From Candidatus Methanoperedentaceae archaeon (GTDB lineage: Archaea; Halobacteriota; Methanosarcinia; Methanosarcinales; Methanoperedenaceae): 27,296 nucleotides of DNA. Under the pieces are notes generated by a model that ran no database searches, was not told the origin of the DNA, and saw only the letters and a program-made list of their open reading frames with translations. The stretch covers positions 1 to 27,296 of the forward strand of contig DAHXMQ010000022.1 of the NCBI GenBank assembly GCA_027371625.1. The letters run 5' to 3'. Of this stretch, positions 22,139 through 27,296 are shown in pieces; position 1 is the stretch's first letter, and every line of letters starts with the position of its first letter. The translations under genes and the position numbers were made by a program.

Positions 22139-23227
22139 TCAAAACTCTCCAAGTGTCTTCTGACCTTTCTCTTCTGTCAAATTAGCAACCCTTACCCCAA
22201 CTCTTCGAAGGGCAACCGGATTCTCTTCGAGAAAAAGCTTTGCGAGTCTGCGAGCATTCTCCTTTATTATATCGAGACCCTTCGCAGGCGCTTCGAGCAT
22301 GTGGGTTTTTGTCCTGTTTTTAAAATCAGTTGAAATAGCCACAAAAGTTACGGATTTGAAGCTGAGTTTTCTCGCTTCAAGCTTCCTGTAAACGTCCTCT
22401 GAAAGCTCATCGGTAACTTCAAAAATGACATTTAAATCATTTGTATCTTCCTTGAGCGTGGTTATCCTGCCTATTTGTTCAGTGCCTTCACGTACCTCCA
22501 CAGCCGAGTCATCAATTCCCTGAGATGCCTGCTTTAACCACATACCTTTTGCCTTCCCAAATTCATGAGTGAGATTTTCTGCTGAAAGCTTTGAAAGTTC
22601 ACCGATGGTCTTTACTCCAAGCCCATGCAATCTGTCGCCTGTCTTTTTTCCCACGCCTATGAGGTCTATGATTTTTAGCGGAGCTAAAAACTTTATGACC
22701 ACGTCAGGCTTTACGACGGTCAATCCATCAGGCTTCTGGAAATCCGAGGCTATTTTTGCAACAAGCTTGTTCGGCGCTACGCCGATGGAGCACGTTAATC
22801 CAACTTTCTGTTTGATTTCCTCTTTTAATCGCAATGCAAGTGCTTTTGCCTCATCGAAACCCGAGACCTTTCCTGTGACCTCGCAGAATGCCTCGTCCAC
22901 GCTTTCCTGCTCAAGCGTTGAACAATTCGCTTTCAATATCTCCATCACCTCATCCGAGATGCTTCGGTAAAGCTCCATGTTGACTGGCAAAAATACTGCA
23001 TCGGGCGCGAGATTTTTTGCACGGAAAATTGGTATCCCTGCTTTTATGCCGAGTTTTCGCGCCTCGTAGTTGCTTGTACTCACAGCGCCGCTGTCAGCAC
23101 TTCGCCCGGAATATACGCATATCACCACAGGTTTGCCTTTTAGCTCAGGGTGCTCTCGCTCCTCACACTGGGCAAAGAAATAGTCCATGTCTATGTGGAG
23201 GATGATTCTATGAATTTCACTCGACAT
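22139..23227 (-). CDS. dinB: DNA polymerase IV (Y family, DinB)
   Basis: A 362-aa translesion polymerase. The palm contains HIDMDYFFAQ (11-20) with catalytic Asp13 and steric gate Phe18, and ESVDEA (108-113) with Asp111 and Glu112. YEARKLGIKAG (54-64) is the fingers signature, GVAPNKLVAKIASDFQKPDG (149-168) the end of the palm, and LIGVGKKTGDRLHGLG the thumb HhH. The little-finger domain follows. The C-terminal seven residues QKTLGEF match a PCNA-interacting motif (QxxLxxF), so recruitment by the sliding clamp is likely. It is the first gene of a three-gene minus-strand run. Confidence 0.96.
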   Translation of the reverse strand: MSSEIHRIILHIDMDYFFAQCEEREHPELKGKPVVICVYSGRSADSGAVSTSNYEARKLGIKAGIPIFRAKNLAPDAVFLPVNMELYRSISDEVMEILKANCSTLEQESVDEAFCEVTGKVSGFDEAKALALRLKEEIKQKVGLTCSIGVAPNKLVAKIASDFQKPDGLTVVKPDVVIKFLAPLKIIDLIGVGKKTGDRLHGLGVKTIGELSKLSAENLTHEFGKAKGMWLKQASQGIDDSAVEVREGTEQIGRITTLKEDTNDLNVIFEVTDELSEDVYRKLEARKLSFKSVTFVAISTDFKNRTKTHMLEAPAKGLDIIKENARRLAKLFLEENPVALRRVGVRVANLTEEKGQKTLGEF

Positions 23228-23398
23228 ATTGCGGATAGCATCAGATTTATTTTTCCAATTTTTCTTTCATAATAGCTATAGCCTTGATTGTATGATATGC
23301 ATGGGGTGAGATGTTCGACTGAGTTGTATCCGTAGATGCTAAAGGAATTGATTGTGAGAAATTATAAGGATTTTTCGATGGAATCCGATGTTGCCTAT

Positions 23399-23440
23399 GC
23401 CGCGCCGCCCGCCCCGTCCGCGCGCGAGTGGGGGGGCTGG
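23399..23440. other. Isolated very GC-rich patch
   Basis: About 42 bp made almost only of G and C (CGCGCC, GCCCCG, CGCGCGCGAG, then a run of G) inside DNA of ordinary composition. It lies in the 510-bp gap between dinB and the tRNA. It has no recognisable function. The gap otherwise holds only the transposase-like remnant. Confidence 0.6.
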
Positions 23441-23499
23441 AAATGTATGGACTGTGAAGAGGCAGAGTTGGCATAGGCATTAAACCGGGCGGCAGCGCA

Positions 23500-23669
23500 G
23501 GAAAAACAATTATCTCCTTCCAAAAGGTGGGATAATTTTCCTTCAATAATTCAACAATGTCTGTTGATATCGAATTGATAAAGTGCGAAGCTCCAAATTC
23601 TTTGACAGTGATGTCTTTTAATCCTTCAATTACTCTTTCATGCCCTCCCTTTTTCAGGATCCCAAACGC
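23500..23669 (-). pseudogene. Decayed transposase N-terminal fragment
   Basis: On the minus strand a frame closed upstream by TAA at 23670-23672 encodes GILKKGGHERVIEGLKD, then KEFGASHFINSIS and LLKENYPTFWKEIIVF. This resembles the N-terminal region of IS4/IS1634-type transposases, where a GA(S/A)xxxxxIS phrase is followed by (Y/F)P-x-x-W/Y-KEI. After that the same frame continues to 23247 with low-complexity Pro- and Arg-rich residues over the GC-rich patch and no transposase features. There is no start codon before the similarity and no DDE domain. I call it a remnant; no inverted repeats or target duplication were found. Confidence 0.45.
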
Positions 23670-23737
23670 TTACTTAATTTGGGCAGAGTTAGGGGTTAAG
23701 ATGTAGGGGGAAAATCAAAGCTGTTCAGGTAAGTAAA

Positions 23738-23838
23738 TGCGGCTGCCGGGATTCGAACCCGGGTTAGAGGCTGTTTCCCGCCTTTCATAATAAAAGGTTG
23801 TTGGGAAGCCCCTGTCATAACCGCTGGACCACAGCCGC
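23738..23838 (-). tRNA. tRNA-Gly: tRNA-Gly(CCC) with a 29-nt intron
   Basis: The acceptor stem GCGGCTG/CAGCCGC pairs in all 7 positions, with discriminator A at 23738. The D arm is GTCC-AGCGGTTA-TGAC, the anticodon stem GGGGC/GCCTC (one G-U), and the T arm CCGGG-TTCGAAT-CCCGG. The anticodon loop is TTCCCAA, reading CCC for glycine. An intron of 29 nt (23773-23801) interrupts it between positions 37 and 38. TTCC pairs with GGAA at the intron end and three-base bulges flank this helix (CAA and ACA), giving a bulge-helix-bulge site for the archaeal splicing endonuclease. Without the intron the tRNA is 72 nt including the discriminator. No CCA is encoded. Confidence 0.93.
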
Positions 23839-23893
23839 AAGAAATCATAGTGCCTGTTAATTATTCAAGCAATATATCGTTTATGGTTGTAGT

Positions 23894-24634
23894 TTATTTT
23901 TCTTCAACCACAAATTTACAGTGACGATACCCGGTTCCGTGACATTCGGTTTCTCTAACATTGTAAGCCTGTTTCAATTTGCTTGAAAAAACCCCTTCCA
24001 TAATACCCTCATCCATAGAACACAGCGTTTTTCCCACATTTGGCATTTTACTGCAGTGGTGGCAGTTATAAACAAGTAATGCAGGCTTTCTGCCTTCGAT
24101 AATTGTCATGTCCCCCAGTTTATGATTTTCCCAGAAAAAAGAAAGTTCGTTTAAGATGTCCTCACAATTATTTGATTTAAACCCTGGCCCTATCTTTGTT
24201 CCCAGATCATTCCCCATTTTTTTCAGAATCGGTCTTGGGTCAATGCCATACGCCTCCATGCCGAACCGAAAACTACAAAAAAGTTTTTCTTTCAATGGAT
24301 CTCCATTCGATATGGATGCTGCGATGTAATCAAGATGCCTGTTATACTGATTACGTAAGGGAAGCTCAGAATATGCCAAATAGAGAGCGTTCAACACGAA
24401 ATATTTTTTCCGCTTATCGTCCGGGAATGTTTTCTCCTGTATCAGGTTTAATTCCTCAAGATCGTGCAAATGCACCGAAATGGTGGACTTGGCTTTCTTG
24501 GATTTCTCCACAAGTTCATCAAACGATGCCGTGCCATTTGAGAGGAGTTTAAGTATTTTCAACTTAACCGGGCTGTCCAGGGCTACCATGCCATTGTCGG
24601 TCGATAGTATCGCCGTAGCCCTGTCCTTCTCCAT
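23894..24634 (-). CDS. MsvR-like redox-sensing regulator (ArsR-type HTH plus V4R domain)
   Basis: A 246-aa transcription factor. Residues 18-80 are an ArsR-type winged helix (SPVKLKILKLLSNG, then KSTISVHLHDLEELNLI). Residues about 115-243 form a V4R (4-vinyl reductase) domain with Cys191, Cys194, Cys205, Cys231 and Cys239, plus Cys120 and Cys157. This architecture is that of MsvR, the methanogen-specific V4R regulator whose cysteines sense oxidation. The TATA-like ATTTATATA (24655-24663, minus) places transcription start near 24633, so the mRNA is probably leaderless. A likely operator lies directly upstream, so self-control is expected. The divergent methyltransferase gene could share it. 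Confidence 0.85.
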   Translation of the reverse strand: MEKDRATAILSTDNGMVALDSPVKLKILKLLSNGTASFDELVEKSKKAKSTISVHLHDLEELNLIQEKTFPDDKRKKYFVLNALYLAYSELPLRNQYNRHLDYIAASISNGDPLKEKLFCSFRFGMEAYGIDPRPILKKMGNDLGTKIGPGFKSNNCEDILNELSFFWENHKLGDMTIIEGRKPALLVYNCHHCSKMPNVGKTLCSMDEGIMEGVFSSKLKQAYNVRETECHGTGYRHCKFVVEEK

Positions 24635-24667
24635 GATTTGTAAATTGTTTTAGTTATATAAATAATG

Positions 24668-24683
24668 TTCGCTTTTGTACGAA
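24668..24683. promoter_or_regulatory. Probable MsvR-type operator
   Basis: TTCGCTTTTGTACGAA is a 16-bp inverted repeat with TTCG/CGAA arms. It agrees at all but two positions with the TTCGTA-N4-TACGAA motif that I recall for methanogen MsvR proteins. It lies just upstream of the TATA box of the MsvR-like gene. Confidence 0.55.
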
Positions 24684-24730
24684 ATTCTTTGTGATACAAC
24701 ATAAATATTAATCCATCGATATGACTGCCA

Positions 24731-25756
24731 ATGACCCGCGATAAACGCACGATTAAGTTCTCAAAACCTGTCGTATCGGATAAGGAGGGTTTGCAGCTTG
24801 CCACGCCTGAAATCGTAGCAGAATACATTGCAAAAAGGTTAAAAACAGATGTAATCGCAGACCTCGGATGCGGAATCGGAGGGCAGGTTATTTTTTTTGC
24901 AAAGGAATGTCAAAAGGTATATGCCGTTGAGCGAAATCCAAAAAAGCTTGAGTATGCCAAGCAAAATTGCAGGTTATATAGCGTCAGCAATGTCGAATTC
25001 ATCCTTGGCGATGCGCTTTCGCAGGATGTTAAAGCAAGGGTATCCGATGCTGATATAATCTTCTCAGACCCTGCGCGTGCATTATCCGAGGAAGTTCGTA
25101 CACTAAAGAGCCTTGAGCCTCCTATAACCCGAATTTTGAAACTGTATTCCGACATAACGCAGGATTTTGCGTTCCATGCCCCGCCTCAGATGCCGTCTGA
25201 GAGAATAACCCTTGACTGCGAACGGGAATATCTTTCGTTGAACGGACAGTTGAACAGGCTGACGTTGTATTTCGGCGCCCTCAAAAGGTGCGAGAGAAGC
25301 GCTGCAGTTCTTCCTGAAGGCGCATGGCTCTCTTCCTCGGATGCGCCTGTGATCAAAAAAAATACCTTGCAGCGATATGTCTATGAACCAGAACCTTCTG
25401 TCGTGAAAGCAGAACTTACAAACGAGCTTGCGCAAACAATAGCAGAAGTGGGAGGACAAATTTTCTATTATAAAGGTGATGAGAGGCGCACACTTCTTAC
25501 TTCTTCGAAACTTATTGAATCGCCATTTTTTAAGGACAGGTACAGGGTTGTTGCAAGAACAGAAATGAATGTTGTGAAATTAAAAGATATTTTAATATCA
25601 GAAAAAGCAAGAAATGCTGTCCTGCGGCTTGATATCGAACCTGAGAAATACTGGCAGTACAGAAAGATGCTTGAGAAAGGATTGACAGGCAGCAGGACAT
25701 TGCATGTGTTCGGGTTCGGGGATGAGGCAGTGGTGTGCGAGAAGATAAAACTATAA
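24731..25756 (+). CDS. Class I SAM methyltransferase with THUMP-like C-terminal domain
   Basis: A 341-aa methyltransferase. DLGCGIGG (44-51) is SAM-binding motif I, VYAVERNP (63-70) carries the acidic residue that binds ribose, and FSDPAR (111-116) is the motif IV region, with DPAR in place of the NPP(Y/F) of amino-methylating enzymes. The last 70 or so residues (ARTEMNVVKLKDIL to HVFGFG) match the THUMP-like domain found in a widespread family of putative RNA methyltransferases. The substrate is unknown. ATAAATATTA at 24701-24710 lies about 25 bp upstream of the ATG, so the mRNA is probably leaderless. Divergent from the MsvR-like gene. Confidence 0.83.
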   Translation: MTRDKRTIKFSKPVVSDKEGLQLATPEIVAEYIAKRLKTDVIADLGCGIGGQVIFFAKECQKVYAVERNPKKLEYAKQNCRLYSVSNVEFILGDALSQDVKARVSDADIIFSDPARALSEEVRTLKSLEPPITRILKLYSDITQDFAFHAPPQMPSERITLDCEREYLSLNGQLNRLTLYFGALKRCERSAAVLPEGAWLSSSDAPVIKKNTLQRYVYEPEPSVVKAELTNELAQTIAEVGGQIFYYKGDERRTLLTSSKLIESPFFKDRYRVVARTEMNVVKLKDILISEKARNAVLRLDIEPEKYWQYRKMLEKGLTGSRTLHVFGFGDEAVVCEKIKL

Positions 25757-25778
25757 TATTATAAGCCAATTGTGCATT

Positions 25779-27059
25779 ATGTTCACGATTAAAGATCATC
25801 TTGAAATCCAAGACAATCATCTTATCATAGGGGGGGCTGATACAGTGGAACTTGCGGAACAATACGGCACGCCGCTTTACGTTACCAACGAGTCCCGTGT
25901 TATTGAGAATTTCTCTTCATACAGGAAAGCCTTTCCTGATGCTGACATATACTACGCCGCCAAAGCCAACGGGAGTTTTGCGCTCCTGAGGATGCTTTCA
26001 AGACAGGGAGCAGGCGCGGATGTTTTCAGCTACGGTGAACTTTACATGGTGCTTCTTGCCGGAATCCCGAGGGAGAAAATCCTTTTTAATGGCAATTCAA
26101 AGACGGATTTTGAGCTTCAAAAAGCAGTTGAGATAGGCGTAAAGGTATCCGTTGACTCAAGGGATGAACTTCATACGCTCTCAGAAATCGCAAGAAGAGC
26201 AAAGATAGAGGTGGAGATAGCGTTTCGCGTGAATCCCGATGTCTCCCCGAAGACGCATCCCAAGATATCAACAGGGCTTCGGACTTCCAAATTCGGAATA
26301 CCGTCTGAAGAGGTCGTGAGTATATATCAGGAAGCTTCGGAACTTCCAGGGATCTCCCCAAGCGGCATACACTGCCATATCGGTTCGCAGATTCTGGATA
26401 CGTCACCTTTTCGCGAAGCTGCGGAAAAAATGATGGATATTGTGGAAAAAGTGACCGCACTTGGAATTGACTTGAAATTCATCGATATGGGCTCGGGTCT
26501 TGGCATACCATATAAGAAGGATGAGCGTGCGCCCACGCCGCAAGACCATGCCGAAGCCATTCTTCCTGTATTCAAGGAAAGAACAAACGCGCTTGGAATC
26601 TCCCCGAAACTCATCCTTGAACCGGGACGCTATATAGTGGGCGATACCACCATCCTTTTAACAAGGGTTAATACGGTGAAGAAGGCGGCAAAGAATTTCG
26701 TGGGCGTGGATGCTGGTTTCAATCTCCTCATCCGACCTGTGATGTACGACTCCTATCACTACGCCGTTGTGGCTAACAAAGCATCAGAGCCCCCTTCCGG
26801 AACCTATACCATAGTCGGACCGATATGTGAAACCGGGGATATTCTTGCCCATGACAGGGAACTTCCACATATCGAAAAAGGCGACCTGATAGCCCTTCTG
26901 GATGTAGGAGCATACGGGTTCAGCATGAGCAGCCAGTATAACGGAAGACCGAGGTGCGCCGAGATACTTGTGAAGGACGGAGAAGCCGATGTTATAAGGG
27001 AGAGGGAGGATGTTGAGGAGTTGATGGCAAAGCAGAGGCTTCCTGCGAGGTTGATGTGA
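25779..27059 (+). CDS. lysA: Diaminopimelate decarboxylase
   Basis: A 426-aa PLP enzyme that makes lysine from meso-diaminopimelate. Lys62 in YYAAKANG forms the Schiff base with PLP. HIGSQ (200-204), GSGLGIPY (238-245) and EPGRY (281-285) bind the cofactor phosphate and substrate, and CETGD (350-354) contributes the active-site Cys from the second subunit; YNGR (387-390) is also conserved. TTG at 25770 is an upstream option, but ATG 25779 starts the family-typical MFTIKDHLEI and has TATAATATTATA (25752-25763) about 25 bp before it, consistent with a leaderless mRNA. No other lysine gene is in the window. Confidence 0.96.
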   Translation: MFTIKDHLEIQDNHLIIGGADTVELAEQYGTPLYVTNESRVIENFSSYRKAFPDADIYYAAKANGSFALLRMLSRQGAGADVFSYGELYMVLLAGIPREKILFNGNSKTDFELQKAVEIGVKVSVDSRDELHTLSEIARRAKIEVEIAFRVNPDVSPKTHPKISTGLRTSKFGIPSEEVVSIYQEASELPGISPSGIHCHIGSQILDTSPFREAAEKMMDIVEKVTALGIDLKFIDMGSGLGIPYKKDERAPTPQDHAEAILPVFKERTNALGISPKLILEPGRYIVGDTTILLTRVNTVKKAAKNFVGVDAGFNLLIRPVMYDSYHYAVVANKASEPPSGTYTIVGPICETGDILAHDRELPHIEKGDLIALLDVGAYGFSMSSQYNGRPRCAEILVKDGEADVIREREDVEELMAKQRLPARLM

Positions 27060-27105
27060 GCAGTTCGCCTTATTCAATGGATACTTTCATATAAATAAGA
27101 GTCTC

Positions 27106-27117
27106 TATAAATATATA
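27106..27117 (+). promoter_or_regulatory. TATA box of the right-end partial gene
   Basis: TATAAATATATA ends 16 bp before the ATG at 27134. Transcription would begin close to that ATG, so a leaderless message is likely. Confidence 0.5.
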
Positions 27118-27133
27118 CTGAAAAGTCCCGTGC

Positions 27134-27296
27134 ATGGTGATAACAATGGCAGCAGAAATAAAGAACACAGGAATTCCAAAGGATTTAGTGAAAAATGCGG
27201 TCATCAGGACGCTAAAATCCAAAGTAGAGGAGATAAACCAGAAGTTAAACGATATTTATGCCAGCATGAGATATTTTGAGAAAAAATATGGCATGA
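27134..27296 (+). CDS. Small alpha-helical protein, cut by the window end
   Basis: The first 54 residues are visible: MVITMAAEIKNTGIPKDLVK, a Lys/Glu-rich helix SKVEEINQKLNDIYASM and RYFEKKYGM, then the window ends. ATG 27146 (MAAEIK) is an alternative start. The helix followed by RYFEKKYGM is reminiscent of small archaeal antitoxin-like proteins found in front of a toxin gene, but I cannot confirm this and the partner would lie outside the window. Confidence 0.6.
   Translation, partial: MVITMAAEIKNTGIPKDLVKNAVIRTLKSKVEEINQKLNDIYASMRYFEKKYGM

Noticed and set aside
23247..23546. 99-aa minus-strand ORF as a real gene
   Set aside because: Only its first 15 or so residues continue the transposase-like similarity. 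The rest is Pro/Arg-rich over a GC patch, and its TTG start lies inside the remnant.
1..27296. CRISPR arrays, rRNA genes, complete insertion sequences
   Set aside because: No regularly spaced direct repeats, rRNA signatures or intact transposase with terminal repeats were seen.

Overview
The window is archaeal and most likely from a methanogen-related Methanosarcinales lineage rich in multiheme cytochromes; 'Candidatus Methanoperedens' (ANME-2d) or a close relative is my best guess. Reasons: archaeal type II methionine aminopeptidase, a Ser/His-type archaeal signal peptidase, PGF-CTERM archaeosortase tails, a DUF2117 protein and an MsvR-like V4R regulator (both known mainly from methanogens), a tRNA with a bulge-helix-bulge intron, and several genes whose TATA box lies about 25 bp before the start codon. 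The species assignment is inference; no marker gene settles it.

Left part (1-3721, + strand): the 3' end of an EamA transporter overlapping a methionine aminopeptidase, a TatD-associated-type radical SAM protein, a small winged-helix regulator plus small membrane protein that both seem to use non-canonical start codons (CTG, ATT) behind strong Shine-Dalgarno sequences, and a sugar-phosphate-isomerase-like TIM barrel. Then three minus-strand genes (3724-6837): a NosD-like beta-helix surface protein with a PGF-CTERM tail, a lipoprotein with a Pro/Thr linker and a cupredoxin-like domain without copper ligands, and ThiI.

Centre (about 7000-17101, + strand): an accessory-looking secretion and electron-transfer cluster. 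It holds a PGF-CTERM surface protein, a pentaheme cytochrome, a lipoprotein, two paralogous tetraheme cytochromes, a signal peptidase, an octaheme cytochrome whose first half resembles the tetraheme proteins, a polytopic membrane protein, a CARDB-type surface protein, a MinD/ParA ATPase and a winged-helix protein with a C-terminal membrane anchor. There are 21 CXXCH haem c sites in four proteins. Two promoters, before the first gene and before the second tetraheme gene, each carry two copies of a 16-bp inverted repeat TTGAA-N6-TTCAA exactly 30 bp apart and just upstream of a TATA box, so the two units probably share a regulator. A convergent beta-propeller surface protein (17096-18565) closes the cluster. 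I regard this cluster as the candidate undescribed system: a regulated extracellular electron-transfer module with possible polymer-forming tetraheme subunits.

Right part (18773-27296): a 46-aa charged protein, a ubiquitin-like MoaD/ThiS/SAMP protein and MoaA on +; a cytoplasmic-looking substrate-binding-like protein, a DUF2117 protein and DNA polymerase IV (DinB, with PCNA-binding tail) on -; a stretch with a decayed transposase fragment and a GC-rich patch; tRNA-Gly(CCC) with a 29-nt intron; the MsvR-like regulator with a probable operator; a THUMP-like methyltransferase; diaminopimelate decarboxylase (lysA); and the start of a small protein that runs off the window.
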